Assembly: GCF_003672135.1 (NCBI RefSeq)
Contig: NC_039517.1
Location: forward strand, 4,464,001 to 4,528,000
Direction: 5' to 3'
Length of the DNA stretch: 64,000 nucleotides
Origin: Ooceraea biroi
Taxonomy: Eukaryota; Arthropoda; Insecta; Hymenoptera; Formicidae
The position numbers were made by a program, and so were the translations under genes. Positions 35,101 to 45,577 of this stretch are shown here, piece after piece; within the stretch, counting starts at the first letter, position 1; every line of letters begins with the position of its first letter. The notes beneath the pieces were generated by a model that was not told where the DNA came from, did not search any database, and was given only the letters and a program-made list of their open reading frames with translations.

Positions 35101-37024
35101 TGAAGATTGGCGAAGGCTGTGGCAGCAGTATTTTTATAAAAATATCTAATAAAGTTTTTTACTCGCAATACTGATGTATCTTGCACTTTTAACACCGATT
35201 TCTCAAGGTATCTTATATTAGGAGCACACTTTCTCGATCCTGCGTAAAGCTCTTTTTTCAAATTTGTTTAATTTTCAGAAAAAATGATATTTAAATTAGA
35301 TTTTTCATTTCACCAACCTAAAGCTTATTAAATTCTCTTCAAGCGAACGTATTACATTTTTAAATTCTTCCTATAGATTTCCTTACATTCGGCAAAATCG
35401 ATATGGTATCTCATAATCGGGGACTTTCCTCTACATTCGGTGATATTATTACGGTACTTATACGTAATCGCGGAACCGCTAGGCGTGTAGCTCGTATAAT
35501 GAGATATTCAAGGTACTCTTAATATGAGATAATTATTGCTCGAATATGAAGAGTATGTAGTGTAATAAAAAGAAAGAAAATACTACTTAAGGTTAAAGAA
35601 AAGTTAATACGAATTTATATTACGAATTTTTGTGTATTTAATTTTTATAGAATCTGACTATGGAGGTTAGAGAAACGAGGAAGCGTCGACAGTGGAATCG
35701 TGAAGATTGGCGAAGGCTGTGGCAGCAGTATTTTTATAAAAATATCTAATAAAGTGTTTTACTCGCAATACTGATGTATCTTGCACTTTTAACACCGATT
35801 TCTCAAGGTATCTTATATTAGGAGCACACTTTCTCGATCCTGCGTAAAGCTCTTTTTTCAAATTTGTTTAATTTTCAGAAAAAATGATATTTAAATTAGA
35901 TTTTTCATTTCACCAACCTAAAGCTTATTAAATTCTCTTCAAGCGAACGTATTACATTTTTAAATTCTTCCTATAGATTTCCTTACATTCGGCAAAATCG
36001 ATATGGTATCTCATAATCGGGGACTTTCCTCTACATTCGGTGATATTATTACGGTACTTATACGTAATCGCGGAACCGCTAGGCGTGTAGCTCGTATAAT
36101 GAGATATTCAGGGTACTCTTAATATGAGATAATTATTGCTCGAATATGAAGATTATGTAGTGTAATAAAAAGAAAGAAAACACTACTTAAGGTTAAAGAA
36201 AAGTTAATACGAATTTATATTACGAATTTCTGTGTATTTAATTTTTATAGAATCTGACTATGGAGGTTAGAAAAACGAGGAAGCGTCGACAGTAGAATCG
36301 TGAAGATTGGCGAAGGCTGTGGCAGCAGTATTTTTATAAAACTATCTAATAAAGTTTTTTACTTGCAATACTGATGTATTTTGCACTTTTAACACCGATT
36401 ATATTAGGAGCACACTTTCTCGATCCTGCGTAAAGCTTTTTTCAAATTTTTTTAATTTTCAGAAAAAATAATATTTAAATTAGATTTTTCATTTGACCAA
36501 CCTAAAGCTTATTAAATTCTCTTCAAGATAACGTATTACATTTTTAAATTCTGCCTATAGATTTCCTTACATTCGGCAAAATCGATATGGTATCTCATAA
36601 TCGGGGACTTTCCTCTATTACTTAATTATTTAATAATAATGTGCAAATTAATTTAATTTAAGGCAACAGTTGAAGATCTACTTTTTTCTATCGAGAAAAC
36701 TATATTTCGCCTTACCAAACCGTCAATCTCGGGGTCATTGATCAGGAAAGGCTTTCGGTCTCTTTCTTGGTGTTGGACGAAGGCCTGTATATCCATGTTG
36801 AAGCTCTCGGACGTGGAGTTGTCCGAGCTCTGCGTCGCCTGTTCGCATCTCTCGAAAAGTAACGCCAACAGCGGGAACAACGGATGTTTGTACACGGCCC
36901 GTTTGTCGGCCTCAAACTGCGCCTGATCCTGATGAGTCGTGTAGTCCGCAACCCCACTTGCAGGGTCCTGATCGTATCCAGGAGTAACCATCGCTAGCGC
37001 AACCGCGGTATTGCCCTCTTGCAT
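32129..37024 (-). CDS. PKNOX: Homeobox protein PKNOX/Prep (MEINOX class TALE transcription factor)
   Basis: Five phase-consistent exons (37024-36716, 34235-34035, 33770-33482, 32714-32533, 32446-32129) encode 432 aa. Prep proteins pair with PBC-class partners (Exd/Pbx) and bind DNA as Hox cofactors. The MEINOX region is split over exons 1 and 2: KRAVYKHPLFPLLALLFERC in exon 1 (about 41-60) and MIKAIQVLRIHLLELEKVQE in exon 2 (from 104). The TALE homeodomain spans about 303-365, with the extra loop residues P329-Y330-P331 and recognition helix NNWFINARRRI. RGVLPKHATSIMRTWLFQHL is PKNOX-like rather than Homothorax/Meis-like. The C-terminus is acidic and serine-rich (QSEDSASDSGSSDGEG). Intron 1 (2.5 kb) holds a triplicated 600-bp repeat. 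A strong minus-strand donor at 38320/38319 (GCGGC|GTAAGTG) may end a noncoding first exon. Confidence 0.93.
34867..36618. repeat. Tandem array of a 600-bp repeat (2.9 copies) in PKNOX intron 1
   Basis: ATCGCGGAACCGCTAGGCGT recurs at 34867, 35467 and 36067, an exact 600-bp period. Copies 1 and 2 are almost identical over their whole length. Copy 3 has a 17-bp deletion near 36400 and other small changes, and stops near 36618. Sequence at 34527-34549 (AGAATCCCCTATTATGAGAT) is a degenerate inverted match to the end of copy 3 (ATCTCATAATCGGGGACTTT). The array may therefore lie inside a terminal-inverted-repeat transposon of about 2.1 kb. Short frames repeated in each unit are not recognisable proteins. 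Confidence 0.85.
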
Positions 37025-38836
37025 CCTGTCGCACGTGCGTTTTCGTCAATCATCAATTCACCCTCCCGGTCAACGTTTCCGCTCGAACGATGCTTGCGCG
37101 GATTTCCCACAAACATGTTTACCTATCATTCCTCCTTGGCGATCCCCATTCTCCGTTCGTCCCGAATCTTCCCGAAGTCTGTTTTGCCAAGTGCGCGCTT
37201 TGCGTCGGCCACTTGTCTAATCACATTCGCCAACGTGGAATGTTCGTTCAATCGAGTTACACTGCGAAAATTCCAATTAAACTGGTGTACACGTTTATCT
37301 CCGTTTACTGATTGCTTACCATCCCCCTCCCCCCAAATAACACGTATACTTGTGCATGTTGAATTAGAACTTTAAAAGCACGAAGGGAAAAAAAAGGAGG
37401 AGGAGGAGATAGAAAAGAGAAGGGATGGGGAAGGGAGAGAAGAGAGAGAGGGGGAGAGTGAGGGGGAGGTAACGAAAATAAAAAGGAAAAGAAAGGAGAA
37501 TGGATATCGCGTCCTATCGCATTACGTGGCAATCAAATGATGCGCTACAGCATTTAAATGCCATTATTGGGGAACGGAGGGGAGACAGGGAAGGGGGACA
37601 TCGACGCCACTAGCTTTAGGGCTTTCATTGATTTCGGACGATTTACTTTCCTCGTCGTAAGATCATGCTATGAACATCGCCCTTAATCTTTGTTCTTGGA
37701 AAAGCGCATGCCGCTATTTCTAGCTAAATCAAGAGAAAACTCACTCAAAACAAATTATTGCGATCTTCGTTTTTTTTTTCTACCGTTTTTATCACGATGT
37801 ATGAAAGTGTATAAGTAAGAGACACGTCTTCAAACAACGAGCGAGAGAAGACAACATCTGTTGTTCCGCATGTTGTTTACTAGAATAATTATCGTGCAAA
37901 TTAATTCGGTGCGTTTCTTGAAGAAACTTGAGCCTTTGTTACACAAAAATTATAAACGTGTCAATCTTCGAAATACTCACCACGATTTTCTAATACTTTT
38001 CTGCATCTACCGAAAGCAGTTAACAAATTTCCTCCCGAAGAAGAGAAAGTAAAGGCTTAATTTCTTTTTACAAAAAAAGCATCAAATTAATTTGTACACA
38101 CTAATAATATAATAAAATACAACTAACTCTAAGCTAATAGTACCTAATTCACCGCACTTTGACACAAGCACGTGCCCATTACCTCTGTACTCGGGGGAAA
38201 ACCGGCGCCGTGTTTACTACCCGTCGATCATCGACCGGCTAACCTGCGCGACCTGCGCTATTCGCCGCAACGCGGAAAAGTTGCGATTAAAACCCGCCCT
38301 GCGAATACATTACACTTACGCCGCGGACTCTGCGGACCGCGCATACTCTTTTCGCTTCTTATACTGGCTGTCTTTGAAAAGATACGATAAAGAAAGGGAG
38401 GGGAGGGGGGGGGGAGGAAATGCAGAAATTAAAATAAGAGGAGCAAAAAAAGTAATAACCCGTTCTAGCTCGATCACGGATTTAATAACGACGGGAGCAA
38501 CATCTACGTCACGCATGTAACGATTGCCGGAGGAACGACATCCGTCGTCGCGATTAGCAAGTTGAACGAAAGAGACGCGGTTCGCGGATCGTACACCTAC
38601 GATGAGAATAATTGCGGCACGTGTGAGATCTACGCACGCAAGCGTGAAAATTCTGAACAAACATACGAGACTGTTATACACATGAAAATCAGCTGATCGC
38701 GGCTAGCAAAATGTGATGGATTCTATTCCGCATTGGCGCGCCTCTAGAACCGCACAGTTCACAGGTGACACCTGTTTACGTACGTGTATCCGACAGATAG
38801 CAATAATAAATTTTACGCTCCTCTACCGCTCACTAA
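37025..38836. promoter_or_regulatory. Upstream region of PKNOX with possible noncoding first exon
   Basis: No coding exon recognised. The interval includes a GA-rich tract (about 37383-37470), a mariner-like MITE at 37890-38103 and a GC/CpG-rich part at about 38180-38340. In the last part, CCGCGGC|GTAAGTG (minus strand, donor at 38319/38318) is a strong donor that could end a PKNOX leader exon. A G-run lies at about 38400-38416. Role inferred from position. Confidence 0.35.
37890..38103. mobile_element. Mariner-like MITE
   Basis: The left end CGTGCAAATTAATTCGGTGC and right end ATTAATTTGTACACA are degenerate inverted repeats, with internal GTGTCAATCTTCGAAAT and TTTTCTAATACTTTT shared with copies at 43591 and 55166. 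No transposase is present; a 63-codon frame across it is not conserved between copies. Confidence 0.6.
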
Positions 38837-39687
38837 GGCCGGTATTCATAGTCGGATCTTATATTTAAGACCGTCTTAAGGGGGGAGCCTGCTTTAGAAC
38901 GCTGAAAATAAGGTATATTTTACGAATTGTTTTTGGAGAAACTATACAGCGGATCATTATAAAACTTTGATGCATTTATTAGTACATGTTTAAAGATAAA
39001 CAAAATTATTTTTTGATTTGAATATATCGCTCGTAGAGGTCGTCCTGGAGAAATCTTAGTGCAGCCGCGTCGCCGGCATTGCAAATTGGTGAGCGTTCTC
39101 CTGCCTCCAAATTTCGTCTAAACTGAAAAATTGAAATATCTTCTCGTTATTTATGAGTTCCCATCGTCGATGAACCAAAGAGAGAAGAAAAAAGTTGAAA
39201 AGTGCCAAAATGGTGGAGCTTGGAACACAAAAGTACGATTTTTAGGCAAAGTTTTTGAACTTTTTCATGCAAAAATAATTGTTTGACTTAATGTTTTTAT
39301 GAATATTAAAGGTTCATCGACGATGGGAATTCATAAATAACGAGAACATATTTCAATTTTTCAGTTTGGATGAAATTTGGAGGCAGGAGAATGCTCACCA
39401 ATTTACAATGCCTCCAGGACGACCTCTACAGGCGATATATTCAAATAAAAAAATAATTTTTTTATCTTTAAACATGTACTAATAAATGCATCAAAGTTTT
39501 ATAATGATCCGCTGTATAGTTTCTCCAAAAAAGTTCGTAAAATTATACCTTATTTTCAACGTTCTAAAGCAGGCTCCCCCCTTAAGTGTATCTTCAGATA
39601 CTCCGTAGCCAATGAAATAATCTATACAACATCTGCAGATAAACTTAAGACGGTCTTAAATATAAGATCCGACTATGAATACCGGCC
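38837..39687. mobile_element. TAA-flanked MITE (PIF/Harbinger-like) interrupted by another MITE
   Basis: Terminal repeats at 38837-38879 and 39645-39687 are identical reverse complements over 43 bp, starting GGCCGGTATTCATAGTCGGA. Both ends are flanked by TAA (38834-38836 and 39688-39690), the 3-bp duplication size typical of PIF/Harbinger elements. Without the insertion at 38880-39585 the element would be about 145 bp. It has no coding capacity. The superfamily call rests on the duplication size alone. Confidence 0.7.
38880..39581. mobile_element. 702-bp foldback MITE with TTAA target duplications (piggyBac-like), copy 1
   Basis: Starts GGGGGGAGCCTGCTTTAGAA and ends in its reverse complement, flanked by TTAA on both sides (38876-38879 and 39582-39585). 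TTAA duplication is the signature of piggyBac-type insertion. Nearly the whole element is a palindrome: arms of about 300 bp, with one arm carrying an extra segment (GTGCAGCCGCGTCGCCGGC, about 39058-39080). It inserted exactly at the TTAA ending the left terminal repeat of the host MITE. No transposase. Confidence 0.8.
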
Positions 39688-39690
39688 TAA

Positions 39691-40667
39691 ATTCGATTCC
39701 ATCCCGAGAGTACCCCAAATTCTTACGCGAAACGATCGAACTACGTGACTCGTACGAAGGAAGGAAAAAATCGATTGAATTTCAAGCGACGTCAAGAGGG
39801 ACGATTGAAAATGAATATCCAATCGCTCATCGATTATTTCTAATATCGATTCCTCGCGCTACATCCAGGTAACAAGGATCGAGCGTTCCAGCGATTTCGC
39901 CGCACACTCCGCGATCGTCCACCAAGGACCTCGCGAGAAACGATACCATGCGCCAAAATGCGATTGCCGTGGACGCGGTGACGCCGACTCCGAGAACGCA
40001 CGATCAACAAGGCAGCGGCGAGAAGGCCGCTGTCGCTGCGCAGAATCGATGGGAACGCGATTTCTACCGCTCTCGCGACTGCCATGCGATTCCCAATTTC
40101 CGTGAAGAAAAATGGGCGTTCACTCGCGATGGCTCGCATCTGGCGCTCCGGGAGCTAACTCGACGGACCTAACCTCTTCCCTGCCGAACGGATCGTTGGG
40201 AACGCGTCAGCGAACGAATCGATTATCTCGGCCGCATACGCGCTTGGCGCGTAACGACGAGAGATCGGTCGCTTGCCGATTACCTTGTCGATCCTATTGT
40301 GAAGCGTTGCTCCGACACGCAGCACGGCGCCCTCGCGCGCAATCGACTATCGTCGATAATACGTCGTATCACTTGTTTTATTCCGTCAGGACGTTCACAA
40401 CGCGATCGAACCGTCGTGCACTCGGCAGCGCTCGAGTGCACCGCGGGCGGCCCGTATTTTCCGCACACGTGCCAGGATCGCGCCACGCCGGAAACCGGAG
40501 GAACGCGTCAACGTTGCGCCGGTAGCGAGCTTCGTCTGCCGGTCTCACTGCGAACGCGAGTCTCTGTTTACCACGCTTTCACGTAGACAAATTCGAGTGA
40601 TCGGACATTTTTCAACCGCGACCGTCTGCCCTATCTACTCCTTCCACTCGTCTCGTCTTTTGTGACG
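39691..40667. other. CpG-rich noncoding stretch
   Basis: GC- and CpG-rich, with overlapping open frames on both strands (to about 137 codons) that have arginine- and serine-rich, featureless translations and no splice pattern I trust. It may be a promoter or enhancer region. I see no supported gene. Confidence 0.4.
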
Positions 40668-41080
40668 TCATCGATTCAATACTTTTCGCGAAGGTTTCTC
40701 GCCGCGACGGCGGCGGTGCTGCTCGAGTACGCCGAGCACCCCGTGGATGGCGCTGCGGTCGACGTTTTCGCCGATAAACGACTCGAATGGATGACCGAAC
40801 ACCTCGAAAACAATTCCGCGACGCTCTGCATGGCGATTTGATGAGACGTTTTCTTGAAACAAAAACGATAAAAATAGTGGAATTTTTCTCTGTACGTATT
40901 TTTCTCCGTTGTATTTTTCATCGACAGTCGGTAATGTAGAATGTTTACTATCTCGAATCTCATAATGTTTAGAGAATATGTTGGAGCAGTACTGCGACTC
41001 GACTCTCCCAATTACTTTCAACGGCGATTGACGCTCACCACATTTCGCAATTAGCTGCAATTTCAAATCGAGCGGTAACT
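40668..41080 (-). CDS. Candidate terminal exons of an unrecognised gene
   Basis: Two exons can be drawn on the minus strand. One runs 41080-41039 (acceptor TTTTTTCAG|AG, donor TGTG|GTGAGC). The other runs 40852-40668 (acceptor TTTTTGTTTCAAG|AA, stop TGA at 40668-40670). Phases agree (phase 1 at the junction). The peptide reads ...LPLDLKLQLIAKCG then ENVSSNRHAERRGIVFEVFG and continues to EKPSRKVLNR. I do not recognise a family. No start exon was found between here and the LRR gene; upstream exons could lie beyond it. The plus strand of the same DNA also has an open frame, so strand choice rests on the splice sites. It could be spurious. Confidence 0.3.
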
Positions 41081-41698
41081 CTGAAAAAACGCATTTCAAT
41101 CACTTCTTTTTTTACAATAACTCGTACGTTTTGCCAACAGAACGCTTAAAAAAGGAATGCTTTCATTTATATGAAAAAATTTCTGTCGCGATATAATGTG
41201 TCTCGATATCAATATATATTAATATAACATAATAATAGAATTATGTCAATGTAACATCACATACACAATACGGTATAATATTGATTAATATTAAATCACA
41301 TTATAACATTAATATACGTGTGTGTATGCATGTGTGTGAAATAGATTAATGTTTTATAATGTAACATGTATAATTTTACATATTGATTTAATATATGTTT
41401 AAACCTAAATTGATATTTTAAGCGACCATGTACAATGCAGCTTTACGCACGATTCAAGTAAATTTTATTCGCCGTATGGAGGCGAAAACATTTGACGCGA
41501 TTCAGATGTTACATTGTTATCGCGATAGAGAAGAGTTGCTTCTCAGCACCTCCCTCGCTTGCCCTGAACGATGAGTAATTACGAGTTAACGTTATCTTAT
41601 CGCTGTACTTTGTTATCACGTGAAGTCGTGTTGATACGGTCAGATTTTAACAGTTAACAGCGCGACGAAATTTGGAGTGGTCGCTCTTTCGCTCCAGG
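41081..41698. other. AT-rich intergenic DNA and promoter region of the LRR gene
   Basis: No coding sequence seen. AT-rich with TATATTAATATA-type repeats (about 41205-41300) and a GT/AT tract near 41318-41336. The last 150 bp before 41699 should include the promoter and 5' UTR of the LRR gene. Confidence 0.4.
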
Positions 41699-44600
41699 AT
41701 GCATATCCGAGTAGCAATTGTTCTGTTCGCCGCATTTCTTCTCGTGAAGTGTGAAAATGACTCGAGAAACGTTACTTCGGGTTCAGTTGCAAGTAAAACG
41801 AACAATACTGCAACGAAACCGGCGAGTTTGTGTACCGTGTGTACTTGTACAGGTAAAAAGTGATCAATTTTATAATGATTTAATAAACTAATATTTAATA
41901 AAGGTTAACCTTTGTGTTAACAAATATATTTAATAATTTTGTGTTAAATGACCCATCAATTATGTACCATTTTGTTTCTTTTCTAATTTGTTTTATCGTG
42001 CCAATTGATATTTGTTAATATGTATATTAACAAAAAATCAGATACCTACGTGAACTGCAGTAATCTGGCTTTGGAGAATCATTTCGAGAATAATCAATGG
42101 CCGAACGTAACGGCGAAAGAAATCTCGTTCGAGAATAATCACTTGACGCACGTCACGCCTTTTCCGAGGATAGTCGTCGAGAAATTAATTCTACGGAAGA
42201 ATCATATCACCACTATTGATTATCGCACATTTAAAGAACTTGTTAATCTCACTGAATTGGACCTGAGTCACAATCAACTTACGTCAGAGCTACTAGGGCC
42301 GCACATCTTTGAGGTAACGCAACAACATTATGAATAATAGCACTAATATTATTTTAATATTAAAAAAATAAGATGTTTTTGTTAACAGAAACTTAAATAT
42401 CTATTTTAATTATATGGTCTGTCAATTTTACACTTAGATTTTTTATGTATTTATATTTTATTATAATTCTGTGAGTATTACTTGCTTGTAATTTTGTATA
42501 TACAGAAGCTGTTGAGATACTTTAACGTCTACGTAACATCACTAGTTACATAAAATTAATTTAATACTAATTTATTAAGAAATATATAGTAGTGACATAC
42601 CAAACACATGACAGTAACTGTCGTTTGTTACATGTTATAGAAGGGATAAAACTTTCTTCTTTCTCAAATTATACTTTTTCATTTATATCGCAAAAAATAT
42701 AATCAGGAACATTCTTCCGTTCTAATAATATTAATTATTTTCTGCAGCGATCTCAGGATTCATTGTTAATATTAATCAACACAACATTAACTTTGTACGT
42801 GATCATTATTTTCGAGCATTTCAGGGCAAATTTTCGCCGGAGGCGTACGAACCTTTGTCGAATTTAAAAGTTTTGAATCTGGCCGACAATTTACTTCACT
42901 GGTTACATCAAAGTATATTCGAACACCTGGTTGGCATCAAAGTGCTGAATCTCTCTGGAAATCCTTTCGGTGTATTCGACTATCGTACATCCATAGCAAT
43001 CAGTAGCTTGTCATACTTGGAGGAATTAGATATAAGCTACTGCCAGCTGAAGGAATTGCCGAATCTTCAGTTCCATCATGCCACGTAAGAGATCGAGAAA
43101 CAAAAATTTCATTTTCATCAAATTATTTAATTGAAACTATTCCGTCTGACATTGTAAAAGGTTTTCCTGAGTGTTCCTTGATAATGATATTCTTTGAAAT
43201 TCGTTTTTCGATTTTTAGCTATTTAAGGAAATTAAATCTAGCGGGCAACCAATTTGCAGTTTTGCCCAGGCCTCTGGAAGAAGCCAAGGCCTTGGAATAT
43301 CTCCGTTTGGATTTTAATCCGATACGCGTTATTGATCGCGTGAACGCTTTCCCGAGCCTGAAGAAACTTAAAGAACTTAGTTTATGCGATATGCCAGCTT
43401 TGACGGAAATCGGAGGTGGCGGTTTATCAGAGTTAATCGCTTTGGAAAATCTCTACGTGCAAAATTGTCCAAAATTAGACAGGATTGATGAATACGCCAT
43501 AGTGCTCAAGGTATGTCAAAATATATAATGCTTGATTATGTAGCAAAAGATGCTACGAAGTGTGAAGTCTCGCACAAATTATAAACATTAGGCGTGCAAA
43601 TTAATTCGATGCCTTTGTTGAAGAAATTGAGTCTTTATTACAAGAAAATAATAACCATGTCAATCTTTGAAATTTTCACCATTATTTTCTAATACTTTTT
43701 TCCATCTATCAGGCAACTAACGAGTCCTCTCTCGAAAAAAAAAGAAATTAAATAAAGTCTCAATTTCTTACAAAAAATAACAAATATATATTACCCATGT
43801 TATTAAAAACACTAAAAACACGGAGCGAATATATGTTACAATCCAATAGGATATTGTACAATTTGAGCTTTTGACACTAGGAGTGTTCGCGATAGCAAGT
43901 AAAGATAGCAGCTAGAGATATCGCATGTTTGATCATGTATCATTCACGCACGAAGTGCGTATTTCTTAGCACGTGAAATAAAGTTATATATTATTTTACA
44001 CGTTATTGTACTAACAAAAAAAGGTTTAATATCTCTGAAACCTTAAAACAAAAATAGGGAAGACATGAATATCTTATACACACACAAGTAAAATATACAA
44101 TCACATTCTTTTTAGGCGTAATAACTTCTAACGTCAAAACATGATAATAAAAAACAGTCAATTTGATTATTTGTATGAACTTCTTCACGCTTAATATAAG
44201 TTCTTCATTATTTTTCCATAGAAAAACAGTTTGAAGTAATTCACAGTCCGCACAGTGCTTCGTCTCCTTTTTATCTTTCTTTAAAAAACTTATTTAGGGA
44301 TATAATTAAGAATACAAAACTATACGTATAAAATTGAATATGAAAATTCCTGTGCTATCGTAGACGTCTGAAGGCGCGATGTGGCCGCCGTTAAAGAAAT
44401 TGATTGTAAAGTCTAACGCTCTCCGATATTTGCCGATGTTGCTCGTCGGGAGATGGGACAAGCTCGAAGAATTGGATTTGGGATACAACCGTTGGAGTTG
44501 TGACTGCAAGAATCAATATCTGGTAAGATATTTAACAATATATTATATTTAACAATTATATATCGAGTCAGCTTTTATTAACGAAGTTAATGTTTTCGCG

Positions 44601-44935
44601 CGCTCAAGATCGGGACCGTATTACCTCAATATGGGGAGAAACTGATGGGGAAGAAGATCAGTGATCTCACGTGTTCTGCACCGCCGGAACATGCAGGTAA
44701 GACGCTCATATCCTTGGCCGATCGACACTTACGCTGTTTGGATATTTACAACGCACGACCGGAAAAGGACGCTGCGATACTCGTCGGGGTACTGATCGGG
44801 CTGCTCCTCGCGATTCCGGTCGGTCTGGTGCTTTTTGTCCTCTGGCGACGCGGCTTTTTGTTTTGCGGTTTACAAGGACCCGCCTCTTACTCGCGCGCCT
44901 TTTACAAGCGCGCGTCTAACGACGACGACATTTAA
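41699..44935 (+). CDS. Leucine-rich-repeat single-pass membrane protein
   Basis: Six phase-consistent exons (41699-41852, 42042-42313, 42825-43084, 43219-43510, 44364-44522, 44609-44935) encode 487 aa. Signal peptide: MHIRVAIVLFAAFLLVKC. About ten leucine-rich repeats follow, for example LTELDLSHNQLTSELLGPHI, LKVLNLADNLLHWLHQSIF and LRKLNLAGNQFAVLPRPLE. An LRR C-terminal cap carries paired cysteines (RWSCDCKNQYL, then TCSAPPEHAGK and LRCLDI). A transmembrane helix lies at about 434-458 (AILVGVLIGLLLAIPVGLVL). The cytoplasmic tail is short (about 29 aa, ending ASNDDDI). No Ig domain is present, which argues against Kekkon-type proteins. The fold suggests a cell-surface adhesion or recognition role, but I cannot name an orthologue. 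Intron 4 contains a mariner-like MITE. Confidence 0.88.
43591..43785. mobile_element. Mariner-like MITE in intron 4 of the LRR gene
   Basis: Starts TA|GGCGTGCAAATTAATTCGAT and shares AACCATGTCAATCTTTGAAA and TTTTCTAATACTTTTTTCCA with the copies at 37890 and 55166. The right end is truncated or degenerate, so its limit is approximate. Confidence 0.55.
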
Positions 44936-45470
44936 TTATAATATCTTTGTCATTTTTATTTGTTTACGGTAAGCTTTTTCAGAGAAAATATTAAGGTACA
45001 ATATTTGTATTTAGTTAGCATTAAGTTGTGGGAGAGTTCGTAATGTGAATAATGCATCAAATATCTAGTCCAACTGAGTGTTTCTTCAAGTGACATATTT
45101 TTGTAATTTTGTGTATCTTATCAGACTTGTCGAGAGCGCGTATATTTCACTTGTTAATGTACACAATTATCGTAAATCTGGTACTAAGATTTTTAAATCA
45201 TATATTCATACATATTATGTCATTTTAATGAATTACTCTGTCTTGTGTTAAATGAAAGAAAGAGAAAGGGAAAGGGAGAAAAATACAAATTTATTTATTT
45301 ATATTTATTAGTTTAGGAAATGCAATCTATTGAATTTTGCAGTTTTCGTAAAGTTTTTGGAAATTATTAAATGCGTGATATTTCTCATGCAATGTCATAA
45401 AGAATAAGAGAGAAAGAGAGAGATTGTGATTTTAAAAATCGACTGCTACATTAAAAATATGGAGGTTTTA
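44936..45470. other. 3' flank of the LRR gene
   Basis: AT-rich, with a short GA-rich tract at about 45256-45283. No coding sequence recognised. It should include the 3' UTR of the LRR gene, but I could not pick a single poly(A) signal with confidence. Confidence 0.4.
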
Positions 45471-45577
45471 CACTGGTCTCGACGCAAAGTCACGCAATCT
45501 CTCGTTTAATCTTTTATTTTCTAAAATAATTTCCACAATTTTGCGTAAAATTTTTTCGATACATTGTGCACCTTCTG
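45471..45577 (-). CDS. Candidate last exon of an unrecognised gene
   Basis: On the minus strand a good acceptor (TTTATTTTTACCTTAG) is followed by an open frame of 35 residues ending in a TAA stop: PEGAQCIEKILRKIVEIILE, then NKRLNERLRDFASRPV. The peptide is amphipathic and likely helical or coiled-coil. The exon would begin in phase 2. I found no convincing partner exon in the next 2 kb, so this is a lone candidate and may be chance. Confidence 0.25.

Noticed and set aside
35067..35861. Repeated 64-codon frame (MKKELYAGSRKCAPN...) in two copies of the 600-bp repeat
   Set aside because: Conserved only because the repeat units are nearly identical. The third copy is broken by a deletion and no family is recognised.
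40112..40586. Arg/Ser-rich frames of 95-137 codons
   Set aside because: CpG-rich DNA with mutually overlapping frames on both strands and no splice pattern.
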